Positions 6,527 through 13,779 of a stretch of 15,124 bases of DNA are shown one piece after another (within the stretch, counting starts at the first letter, position 1; each line of letters starts with the position of its first letter). Where the stretch lies: assembly GCA_004283105.1 (NCBI GenBank), contig SHLN01000035.1, positions 1 through 15,124 on the forward strand, written 5' to 3'. Made by a program: the position numbers and the translations under genes. The notes below the pieces were generated by a model, which searched no databases, had not been told where the DNA came from, and saw only the letters and a program-made list of their open reading frames with translations. This DNA comes from Acidimicrobiia bacterium (lineage in GTDB: Bacteria; Actinomycetota; Acidimicrobiia; Spongiisociales; SHLN01).

Positions 6527-8566
6527 ATGACTGATGCCATCGCGCGTCGCGATGTCGATGAGTTGGGCGCGCTCATGCGGTTCCACGACCGTATCAGCGG
6601 TCGCCTTCATACCGACGATCCTGCTGAGCTTCTTCGTCATGTCGCCGCAGGCGTCGCCGATGGGCTCCCGGCCGACCAATCCGTCGTCGTGATCCTCAAC
6701 CCGGAGACCGGCGAGATCGTTGCCACCGGCGGCGGGGAAGACGAGATCCTCGAGTACGACGAGCTCATGGCCGGCGTCACCGGCCGGGTCCTCGAGTCGG
6801 GGGAAACGGTGCTGGCCGACGCCACAACGCTCGACGAGGCGGCCCCGGGTGCCGTCCAGCGCTTCCTGCCGGGAGCAAAGTGGGTGGTGGCGACGCCGAT
6901 TCGATTCCATGAGAAGCTCGTCGGCACGCTGTCGGCTGCCAATCTCGACCAACCACTCGAGGCCGAGGATGCCAGAGTCCTCGAGGCCATGGCCGCCCAG
7001 GCCGGTGTCGTCATCGGTTACTCGCTGCGACTCGAGGCCGAACAGCGTCAGCGCCGGCTTGCCGACACGCTGCGCGATGTCACCTCCGGCATGACGAGCA
7101 CGCTCGACCTGCGGGGCGTGCTCGGGAGCGTCCTCGACGGTCTCGATCAGGTGCTCTCGTCGGACACGGCCACCCTCATGCTTCGCATCGACGACTCGAT
7201 GCGGGTGATGGCCAGTCGCGGGTTCAGCGATCCCGAGGCCCTCCGGCAGTCGGCCATCTCGATCACCCATGACCCGATCATCACCGAGCTCATCGAAGGA
7301 ACGGCTCCGGTCATCGTCTCGGACGGCGAAGAGCGAGCGACCGGCATCTACGTCGGCGACGAGCCGATGAAGTCGTTCATCGGGGTGCCACTCCTGGCCC
7401 GGAACCGGGTGATCGGAGCACTCACCGTCGCCAGCCACGATACGTCCTACCGGCTGGAGGAGGCGATGATCGTCGATGCGTTCGGCGACCACGCCGCCGT
7501 CGCCATCCAGAATGCCCGCCTCTTCCAACGAACCCAGGCAACTCTTGCCAAGACCGAGACGCTCTACCGGGTTGCGCAGAATCTCATCGAGGGGTCCTCC
7601 CTGGAGCAGACGCTCCAAACGGTGGTGGACGGCGTCGCAGAAGCGCTTCCCGCCAACGGCGTGTCGCTCATAACCATGAATCCCCGCGCCAAGAAGATCG
7701 TGCACTTCGTGCGCGGTGGGGAGGGTCGGGACCGTGTGGTGGCGGCGACGTTTGAGGAGCTATGGGATGGCCTGGCCGGCTACGCCATGCGCGAGCACGA
7801 ATCGCTCATCTCGCCCGAAAACCGTCCGGATGAACGGGAGGGTCCCCAGGCCCGGGCGCGTCGCGAGGCGACCGGAGCCGGAGCGGTCATGGTCGCCCCG
7901 CTCAGCTACGCCGGGAAGGTCTTCGGTGTGCTCACGGCCATCAACCAGGCGGGCGATGCTGAGTTCAGCCGTCATGACCTCATCCTGCATGAGGCCATGG
8001 CCAACCAGGCGGCCATCGCCATCGAGAACGCCCGACTATTCGAAGAAGTACAGCGTCTTGCCGTTACCGACGACCTGACCGGCCTCCGCAATCGCCGCGG
8101 CTTCTTCGAAGTTGCCCGCCGTGAGCTCGAACGGGCTACTCGCACGGGCCGGCCCCTCTCCGCCCTCATGCTCGACATCGACGGATTCAAGCGGGTCAAC
8201 GACACGTACGGCCATGCCATCGGAGATGAGGTGCTCCGCCACCTGGCCGAGCGGTGTCGCCGGGCCGTGCGCGACATCGATCTCGTCGGCCGGTACGGAG
8301 GCGAGGAGTTTGCCGTTCTCCTGCCCGAAACCGACCTCAAGACGGCCCTCGAGGTTGCCGAGCGGGTCCGCAGTTCCATCGGGGATACCCCGTTTGACAC
8401 CGAGGTCGGGCCGCTGCCGATCCGCGTGAGCGTCGGTCTGGCCCTCCTCGAAGACGATTCCGAGCAAACGGTTGAGAGTCTGCTCGACCGGGCCGACACG
8501 GCCATGTACCTCGTCAAGCAGGAGGGCGGCGATGCAGTCCGTTCGGCGGAGGCAGAGTTCGGGTAA
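6527..8566 (+). CDS. Triple-GAF diguanylate cyclase
   Basis: A 679-residue soluble signalling protein that should make cyclic di-GMP from two GTP. Three GAF sensor domains lie at about 20-165, 175-340 and 342-507; the latter two end in similar helices (AIQNARLFQ, AIENARLFE) that link to the next module. The GGDEF domain begins with DDLTGLRNRR (about 514) and contains DIDGFKRVNDTYGHAIGD, RYGGEEF (active site GGEEF 591-595) and the YLVKQEGGD-type end. RDID (582-585) lies exactly five residues before GGEEF, so the inhibitory product-binding I-site is intact. No transmembrane segment or EAL/HD-GYP domain is present. ATG 6527 is preferred; TTG 6521, two codons earlier, has GAGG 8 nt upstream and is possible. 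A CGATATA box overlaps the candidate -10 (TATACG, 6504-6509). The signals sensed are unknown. Confidence 0.93.
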   Translation: MTDAIARRDVDELGALMRFHDRISGRLHTDDPAELLRHVAAGVADGLPADQSVVVILNPETGEIVATGGGEDEILEYDELMAGVTGRVLESGETVLADATTLDEAAPGAVQRFLPGAKWVVATPIRFHEKLVGTLSAANLDQPLEAEDARVLEAMAAQAGVVIGYSLRLEAEQRQRRLADTLRDVTSGMTSTLDLRGVLGSVLDGLDQVLSSDTATLMLRIDDSMRVMASRGFSDPEALRQSAISITHDPIITELIEGTAPVIVSDGEERATGIYVGDEPMKSFIGVPLLARNRVIGALTVASHDTSYRLEEAMIVDAFGDHAAVAIQNARLFQRTQATLAKTETLYRVAQNLIEGSSLEQTLQTVVDGVAEALPANGVSLITMNPRAKKIVHFVRGGEGRDRVVAATFEELWDGLAGYAMREHESLISPENRPDEREGPQARARREATGAGAVMVAPLSYAGKVFGVLTAINQAGDAEFSRHDLILHEAMANQAAIAIENARLFEEVQRLAVTDDLTGLRNRRGFFEVARRELERATRTGRPLSALMLDIDGFKRVNDTYGHAIGDEVLRHLAERCRRAVRDIDLVGRYGGEEFAVLLPETDLKTALEVAERVRSSIGDTPFDTEVGPLPIRVSVGLALLEDDSEQTVESLLDRADTAMYLVKQEGGDAVRSAEAEFG

Positions 8567-8582
8567 ACCCGGCCCGGGCCCG

Positions 8583-8595
8583 TAAGCTGACGCCG
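8583..8595 (+). promoter_or_regulatory. Leaderless-type promoter of the sulfotransferase gene
   Basis: TAAGCT (8583-8588) is followed by 7 nt and then the ATG at 8596, with no Shine-Dalgarno. This is the spacing expected when transcription begins at the A of ATG. No good -35 is visible, which is usual for such promoters. It lies right after the 10-bp palindrome GGCCCGGGCC (8571-8580). Confidence 0.55.
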
Positions 8596-9429
8596 ATGTT
8601 GCCGGACTTCATAGTTATCGGCGCCATGAAGGCAGGCACCACTGCGCTGTTTCAGTACCTCGTGAAACATCCTCAGGTGTCCATGCCGTGGCGCAAAGAG
8701 CTCGACTTCTTCTCCAATGAGGCGAACTGGGCCAAGGGGATCGCCTGGTATGAGGAGCAGTTCGACGCTGCCTCACCCGGCCAGCGGGTCGGTGAAGCCT
8801 CACCCAACTACTCCAAGCGCCACACCTGGCCCGAGACGCCCGGCCGCATGGCCGAGGTGCTCCCCGACGCCCGGATCATCTACATGGTGCGCGACCCCAT
8901 CGCCCGCATGCAGTCGATGTATCTGGACATGCTCCACTACGGGGGCGAGGTGCGATCGATGAACGACGTTGCGGGCGACCATGACTACCGCACGACCTCG
9001 TCCTACGGCTGGCAGCTGGTTCCTTATGTGGAGGCGTACGGTGCCGACCGGGTGCTCGTTGAGACTGCCGACCGGCTCCGTGCCGACCGGGACGCGGTGC
9101 TCGACCGGGTGTTCCGGTTCCTCGATGTCGACCCGGCGAGTATGCCTCCGGTCGGCCCCATCGAAGCAAACCGGAGCGACGAGAAGCGCATCCCCAATCT
9201 GGTGGGCCGGCGGGTTCGGCGCAGTCGCCCGTGGGCCGTCGACCCGAAGCGCAAGGATTTGCCCCGCTGGCGCAACCGCCTGCTCCTCCGCCAGTCGAGC
9301 CACGACGCCGCCAAGCTGTCCGGTCTGAAACGGCGGGAACTCGAGGATCTCTTCACGCCCGATCTCCACCGGCTTCAGAGCATGGTGGACGTCGATCTGT
9401 CGTACTGGCCCTGGTACGAGCCTCAGTAG
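8596..9429 (+). CDS. PAPS-dependent sulfotransferase family protein
   Basis: A 277-residue protein of the sulfotransferase family, which moves a sulfuryl group from 3'-phosphoadenylyl sulfate to an alcohol, sugar or similar acceptor. The N-terminal GAMKAGTTALFQYL (from residue 9) is the 5'-phosphosulfate loop, with Lys12 as the expected catalytic or binding lysine. IIYMVRDPIARMQSMY (94-109) is the 3'-phosphate-binding segment, with Arg99 and Ser107. K-E-L-D-F-F after the first helix resembles heparan N-sulfotransferase-like and bacterial members. The C-terminal third is basic. No signal peptide or membrane anchor is seen, so it acts in the cytosol. No PAPS-synthesis gene is nearby, and the acceptor cannot be predicted. 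The start follows a leaderless-type -10. The last seven bases overlap the opposite oxidoreductase gene. Confidence 0.88.
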   Translation: MLPDFIVIGAMKAGTTALFQYLVKHPQVSMPWRKELDFFSNEANWAKGIAWYEEQFDAASPGQRVGEASPNYSKRHTWPETPGRMAEVLPDARIIYMVRDPIARMQSMYLDMLHYGGEVRSMNDVAGDHDYRTTSSYGWQLVPYVEAYGADRVLVETADRLRADRDAVLDRVFRFLDVDPASMPPVGPIEANRSDEKRIPNLVGRRVRRSRPWAVDPKRKDLPRWRNRLLLRQSSHDAAKLSGLKRRELEDLFTPDLHRLQSMVDVDLSYWPWYEPQ

Positions 9430-9899
9430 GCGCCCGATAGCTTCGGGTGGTCCCAGCTCACGATCTTCTCGGGCTCGACGATCACGCCGGTGTTCTTGGC
9501 GGCGAACCGTCCGAAGGCCGCCTCCAGTGCTTCACCTTCGAGCGGAACCGGCTCGCTCCCCACGAACGCATACCGCTTGCTGAGCTCGCCGTACATGGCA
9601 AGCACCGCGGCGGGGTCGGTGACGAGCCGGGCCGTTCCTCTGATCATGATGCCCCGCAGCTCCTCGTAGGTCCCTCCGGTTTCGAGGAGGACGGTGATCT
9701 TCGGGTTCCGTTCGAGGTTGACGATCTTCTGAGACTTCGTGAACGAGCGGAAGGCCACCTTCCCGTCGTCCATGAAGTACCACATGGGAGCGACGTGGGG
9801 CCAGCCGTCCTTGCCGATGGTTGTGACGATGAGCGTATGCCCTCCGGCCAGGAACGTCTGCTGCTCGTCGGGAGTCATGGTGATGTCTTTGCGTGCCAT
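9423..9899 (-). CDS. Pyridoxamine 5'-phosphate oxidase-like split-barrel protein, possibly F420-dependent
   Basis: A 158-residue single-domain flavin/deazaflavin reductase-like protein. Family features are GHTLIVTTIGKDGWPHVAPMWY (broken here by the usual G-x-P-x-x-x-P-x-W turn), D-G-K-V-A-F-R-S-F-T-K-S-Q-K, then N-L-E-R-N-P-K-I-T-V and I-R-G-T-A-R-L-V. These are typical of the actinobacterial FDOR-B/PPOX class, whose members use F420 or FMN to reduce diverse substrates. The basic T-K-S-Q-K-I-V-N stretch is where the cofactor phosphate binds. F420 use is inferred from the group and not proven by one residue. The ATG follows TAGCCT by 6 nt without a Shine-Dalgarno, so the gene is probably leaderless. 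It runs tail-to-tail into the sulfotransferase gene with no terminator between. Confidence 0.82.
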   Translation of the reverse strand: MARKDITMTPDEQQTFLAGGHTLIVTTIGKDGWPHVAPMWYFMDDGKVAFRSFTKSQKIVNLERNPKITVLLETGGTYEELRGIMIRGTARLVTDPAAVLAMYGELSKRYAFVGSEPVPLEGEALEAAFGRFAAKNTGVIVEPEKIVSWDHPKLSGAY

Positions 9900-9911
9900 G
9901 TCGCGAGGCTA
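9900..9911 (-). promoter_or_regulatory. Leaderless-type promoter of the split-barrel oxidoreductase gene
   Basis: TAGCCT (complement of 9906-9911) ends 6 nt before the ATG at 9899. No ribosome binding site is present. The layout matches that in front of the sulfotransferase gene. Confidence 0.5.
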
Positions 9912-9972
9912 ACGCCGGCTCAGGCGAGCGGTCGTGCGGGCCAGAACGCGAAAAAACAGTGTCGGTACGAAA

Positions 9973-10019
9973 CCACCCACCGCGCGAGAAACCGCTAATG
10001 TCGATCGCGCCGTGGGTGG
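9973..10019. promoter_or_regulatory. Inverted repeat around a candidate -10 upstream of the protease gene
   Basis: CCACCCAC (9973-9980) pairs with GTGGGTGG (10012-10019). After a C-C mismatch GCGC (9982-9985) pairs with GCGC (10007-10010). The 21-nt interior holds TAATGT (9996-10001), a fair -10 for the protease gene. The repeat could be an operator or, if transcription begins further upstream, an RNA hairpin. Confidence 0.4.
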
Positions 10020-10065
10020 GGAGCGTCCACGCCTGAAGTGACGGAGACAACTGGGAAGGGATGCT

Positions 10066-12951
10066 GTGAAACGTCTTGCTGTTTTAGTGACCGCTCTGGT
10101 GACCGCGCTGGCACTGGCGGTGCCGGCCGGAGGCCAGGAAGCCGACCGGTTTCGGGAGGTCGACTCTTCGAGGACGACCCCGGCCGGCGACACGAGCCGG
10201 ATAATGGCGCTGAACGAAGTGATCGAGGTATTCGTCCAATTGGATGTCCCATCGGTTGCCGAGTACGTCGCCGATCAGACTGAGAAGGGCAAGAAGCCCT
10301 CCAAGCGCCAACAGCGAGCCCAGGCGGCCGCCGTCGATGCGCAACAAGCGGACGTCCTCCCACAACTCGAAGCCTTTGGCATAGAACTCCTCAGCTCGAT
10401 GCGGGTGGGTGCCAACGGATTCCGGGTCGAGGTGAACCGCCAGGATCTCACCGCCATTGCCGCACTCGCTCCAGTGAGGTCGGTGGCCCCGGTCACGCGA
10501 TTCGAAGCTGACAACGACGGCAGTGTGCCGTGGGTCGGCAGTGAGGCGCTGTGGGATATGGGATACACCGGCGAGGGGATCTCGATCGGCATCATCGACA
10601 CCGGCATCGACTACTACCACGAGGACTTCGGTGGCTCGGGCGATCCGGCCGACTATGCGGGCGATGACCCAACGATCATCGAAGCAGGCACCTTCCCGAC
10701 GTTGAAGGTCGTCGGTGGCTACGACTTCACGGGTGACAACTACGACGCCAGTGGACTCGTGGGTCCGACCACTCCCGTGCCTGACGACGATCCGCTCGAC
10801 TGCAACGGGCACGGCTCGCACGTGGCCGGCACGGCCGCCGGTGTCGGCACGACCGAGATTGGGCCCGGAGTTGCCTTCCAGGCCGATCTCTACGCCCTGA
10901 AGGTCTTCGGATGCGACGGTTCGACGAATGTCACCTCAGATGCCATCGAGTGGGCGCTCGACCCCAACGGCGACGGCTCCATGGACGACCACCTGGACGT
11001 CATCAACATGAGCCTCGGTTCGCCGTTTGGCAGCCTCAATGACCCGACGACCATCGCTTCCGACAATGCCAGCCGGAACGGCGTCATCGTCGTTGCCTCG
11101 GCCGGCAATGAGAGCGGAAACGCCGCCTACGTGACCGGTTCGCCGGGTGTGGCTCCGGGAGCCATCTCGGTGGCCGCTTCCCATGATGGTGCGATCACGT
11201 TCCCTGCCTTCCGGGTGGAGGATGGCTCGAGCGTTGCTGGTCTCTATCAGGCCCTCGAAGGCTCGATTGGTCCGGCCTTGCGCGATGTAGGGCCGATCAC
11301 CGGCGAAGTTGCGGTCGCGGTGGATGGATCCGCCGACCCGACGTTCCTCTGCAGTCCGGCCGTCAACGACCTGACCGGCAAGATCGCCCTCGTGCAGCGG
11401 GGTGAATGCAGCTTCGGGATCAAGCACGACAACGCCGCCGCTGCCGGCGCCGTGGCCATCATCGTGTACAACGATGCAGCCCGGGGTGACGCCCTGGTCT
11501 CGATGGGCTTTGCCGTCTCGACCATCCCGGGCATCTTCACCGGCAACACGGCCGGTTCGGCCATTGCCGCTGCCATCGGGTCGGGAGAAACCGTCAATGC
11601 GTACCTCGAGGACGGTCTCGAGGTGGCTACGCCCGAGTTGACCGACACCCTCGTGGACTTCTCGTCCCGGGGCCCGGGTGGAGGGAACACCTTCAAGCCC
11701 GACCTGTCGGCGCCGGGCGTCAACATTCGCTCGGCTGCGGTCGGAACCGGAACCGGTTCGGCCGTGCTTAGCGGAACGTCGATGGCGGCTCCGCATGTGG
11801 CCGGCATGGCCGCGTTGCTGCGTGAAAAGTATCCCGACATGTCGGTGGATGCGATCAAATCGCTCCTCATGAACTCCACGACTCCGGCCGCCTCCTACGA
11901 GCCGATTGCTCGTCAGGGCGTCGGCGTGGCGAACGTGGAAGCCGCTAGTGAGCTTGGCGCGTACACCACGCCTGCCGGTGTCAGCTTCGGTCGGGTCAAC
12001 CCGATCAAGAACGAAGAGATGACCCGTTCGGTCGACGTCACCAGCTTCGACGGAAACAAGAAATACGACGTCGAAGTGGTGATCAACACGGCCGCACCGG
12101 GCATTTCCGTCTCGGCTCCGGCTCAGCTCAATGTCAAGGAGGGCCAGACCCGGTCGTTCGATCTTCAGCTAAAGGTCGACCCGAAGAAGCTCCCCGGAGA
12201 CGACGGCTTCTTCAGTCATGCAGAAGCCGATGGCTGGGTCGTGCTGACCGACCGGATGGGCGGTGAAACGCTCTCGGTCGGCTTCATGGTCGCCGTCGAC
12301 CCGGCATCTGACATCCAGCTGTCGCCGAACATGAAGACGGTGGCCAACAAGGGCCACAATCTCGGCATTCTCGACGGCTTCACGCTCGTCGGGGAAGGCG
12401 ACCTGATCGGCGGTACCGTCGGAGCCGTCGGCTACCGGTCGATCTTCGAGGGGGTGGCTGAGTTCGCGGTGGCCCAGACGGCACCGTGGGACAGCTACTC
12501 GAATCGAGAGACGGACATCTACGTGGACCTCGGCAACGACGGTGCGTTGGACTTTGTCCTCTTCACCGTCGACGACAGCTGGTGGTTCGGCGGGGATCCG
12601 TCGGGCTATGCACTGGTCGTGTACCTCGACTTCCGTACCGGGGACCTCTTCCCGGTGTATTACGCGGTCGCCGACTACAACGACCACGTACAGGTGCTTC
12701 CGCTCCCCGACGTGTTCATGATCGACGATGACACGGAGTCGACGGAGGTCTACTACGAGGTCGTGACGTTTGGGGCTCCAGGGATCGACGGCGTACAGGT
12801 CGGTGTCATGGACACCGCTGCTCAGACCGCCGGTGCGTATGTCGAGCTGGACGGGTTCTCAACCGAGCACCTCCGTATTCCGGCGGGTGACTGGCTGTGG
12901 CTGTTGCCCAACGATCCGGTCGGAGAGCAGTTCGAGATAACGGGCGGCTAG
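10066..12951 (+). CDS. Secreted subtilisin-family (S8) serine protease with propeptide, PA insert and long C-terminal region
   Basis: A 961-residue exported protease. Residues 1 to about 24 are a signal peptide. About 45-150 form an I9-like propeptide with a charged loop (K-G-K-K-P-S-K-R-Q-Q-R). The catalytic triad is Asp178 (IIDTGID), His249 (NGHGSHVAG) and Ser572 (LSGTSMAAPHVAG), with oxyanion Asn348 (ASAGNESG). A PA domain (about 410-515, LTGKIALVQRGECSF) is inserted between Asn and Ser, as in Vpr-like and plant-type subtilases. About 635-745 looks like an Fn3-like domain. The remaining 200 residues are beta-rich, with DIYVDLGNDGALDFVLF (817-833), seen in some large bacterial S8 proteins. 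Cysteines in DCNGHG, FGCDGS, FLCSP and GECSF could form two disulfides. No sortase motif or C-terminal membrane helix is seen, so it is probably released. The GTG start has GGGAAGGG 5 nt upstream. A strong terminator follows. Confidence 0.93.
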   Translation: MKRLAVLVTALVTALALAVPAGGQEADRFREVDSSRTTPAGDTSRIMALNEVIEVFVQLDVPSVAEYVADQTEKGKKPSKRQQRAQAAAVDAQQADVLPQLEAFGIELLSSMRVGANGFRVEVNRQDLTAIAALAPVRSVAPVTRFEADNDGSVPWVGSEALWDMGYTGEGISIGIIDTGIDYYHEDFGGSGDPADYAGDDPTIIEAGTFPTLKVVGGYDFTGDNYDASGLVGPTTPVPDDDPLDCNGHGSHVAGTAAGVGTTEIGPGVAFQADLYALKVFGCDGSTNVTSDAIEWALDPNGDGSMDDHLDVINMSLGSPFGSLNDPTTIASDNASRNGVIVVASAGNESGNAAYVTGSPGVAPGAISVAASHDGAITFPAFRVEDGSSVAGLYQALEGSIGPALRDVGPITGEVAVAVDGSADPTFLCSPAVNDLTGKIALVQRGECSFGIKHDNAAAAGAVAIIVYNDAARGDALVSMGFAVSTIPGIFTGNTAGSAIAAAIGSGETVNAYLEDGLEVATPELTDTLVDFSSRGPGGGNTFKPDLSAPGVNIRSAAVGTGTGSAVLSGTSMAAPHVAGMAALLREKYPDMSVDAIKSLLMNSTTPAASYEPIARQGVGVANVEAASELGAYTTPAGVSFGRVNPIKNEEMTRSVDVTSFDGNKKYDVEVVINTAAPGISVSAPAQLNVKEGQTRSFDLQLKVDPKKLPGDDGFFSHAEADGWVVLTDRMGGETLSVGFMVAVDPASDIQLSPNMKTVANKGHNLGILDGFTLVGEGDLIGGTVGAVGYRSIFEGVAEFAVAQTAPWDSYSNRETDIYVDLGNDGALDFVLFTVDDSWWFGGDPSGYALVVYLDFRTGDLFPVYYAVADYNDHVQVLPLPDVFMIDDDTESTEVYYEVVTFGAPGIDGVQVGVMDTAAQTAGAYVELDGFSTEHLRIPAGDWLWLLPNDPVGEQFEITGG

Positions 12952-12970
12952 GTGTCCGAAACCAACAGGA

Positions 12971-13002
12971 AGAAGGGACCCGGTCCCGGCCGGGTCCCTT
13001 CT
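12971..13002 (+). terminator. Strong rho-independent terminator after the protease gene
   Basis: A perfect 13-bp stem (12971-12983 with 12990-13002) with loop TCCCGG is followed by the T-rich CTATTTGTTTGG. It begins 20 nt past the stop codon. The minus-strand exit (TTCCTGTTGGTTTC) is also fairly T-rich, so it may also end the convergent lipoprotein transcript. Confidence 0.9.
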
Positions 13003-13055
13003 CTATTTGTTTGGTCTGGTCACTCCGAGAACACTCTGGCTACCGAAACGCCTGA

Positions 13056-13658
13056 CTACCGATCCGTACCGGTGCCGCCTGGGGGAGGTCCTTCGCACAG
13101 CTTGAAGTTCCCGCGAGCACTCGCCCGGTAGTCGTATTCGGTACCGTCAGCTTCGACGACGATCCAATACCCCTCGACGAGCGCTTGTGTGTAGGCGAGG
13201 CCGGGCTCGGGACAACCGAGCGATCCGTCGTTCCAGACGACGGCCTCGCTCCGTACGACCGTGATGTTCCCGGTGGCGACGCCGGCCCGGCCGGAGGCGT
13301 CGGCGATGATTTGATCGACGAGGTCGGCGGGGCCTTCTCCGGTCACGGGCGGGATGGTCGTATCGGGCACGGTGGCCGGTGTCCTTCCAGGGTCGTTGGT
13401 GGTGCTCGTGGTGGGCGACGTGGTGGTCGACACTTGTGTCGTAGCGGTCGACACTTCCGTTTCGGTTGAGCCCGTGGTCTGGCCTTCCTCGTCGGCGCTA
13501 GTCGTGGTGGTCGACGCAGCCACATCCGCCTGGGAGTCCATGGCTGGCGTAGTCGTCGTGGTTTCGTCCGCGGCCGGACGGCCGGCACCATCGGATTCTC
13601 CGCAGGCCGCGGCCACGAGGCCGACGAGTACGAGGGGGATGAGAACGCGTCGTATCAC
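13056..13658 (-). CDS. Thr-rich lipoprotein with conserved C-terminal domain of unknown function
   Basis: A 200-residue predicted lipoprotein. Residues 1-18 are a signal peptide ending in a lipobox-like A-A-A-C, so Cys19 should be lipidated and the protein held on the outer face of the membrane. Residues about 21-108 are a low-complexity linker very rich in Thr, Ser, Asp and Glu, likely an extended and possibly glycosylated stalk. Residues about 110-190 form a compact domain with W-N-D-G-S-L-G-C-P-E-P-G, Y-T-Q-A-L-V-E-G-Y, and D-G-T-E-Y-D-Y-R. Cys149 and Cys188 may form a disulfide. I recall similar domains in uncharacterised actinobacterial and cyanobacterial proteins but cannot name a function. 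The GTG start has GGGAG 6 nt upstream. A possible -10, TAAGGT, lies at 13689-13694 (complement) without a clear -35. Convergent with the protease gene. Confidence 0.8.
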   Translation of the reverse strand: MIRRVLIPLVLVGLVAAACGESDGAGRPAADETTTTTPAMDSQADVAASTTTTSADEEGQTTGSTETEVSTATTQVSTTTSPTTSTTNDPGRTPATVPDTTIPPVTGEGPADLVDQIIADASGRAGVATGNITVVRSEAVVWNDGSLGCPEPGLAYTQALVEGYWIVVEADGTEYDYRASARGNFKLCEGPPPGGTGTDR

Positions 13659-13779
13659 CTGTGTCTCCCTACTGTCCAGCTTGTTTCTACCTTACCGAGT
13701 GTGACGATGGAGGACACTCGTCGCGTTCCCGGTTTGTTCACCTTTCTGAAGTCCGTCGGCCACGGGACCCGGGAGTCGG

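Noticed and set aside
6479..7705. A 408-codon open frame opposite the cyclase gene
   Set aside because: It lies fully antisense to a clear GAF/GGDEF gene. Its composition (rich in His, Arg, Asp, Gly, Glu) is typical of mirror frames in high-GC DNA, and it has no domain.
8571..8580. GGCCCGGGCC palindrome after the cyclase gene as a terminator
   Set aside because: It is a perfect palindrome without a loop and has no T-run. It lies just before the sulfotransferase -10 and is short for a terminator.
10061..10069. ATG-CTG-TGA mini-ORF overlapping the protease GTG
   Set aside because: It has only two codons, and the protease has its own strong GGGAAGGG at the right distance, so chance is the simpler explanation.
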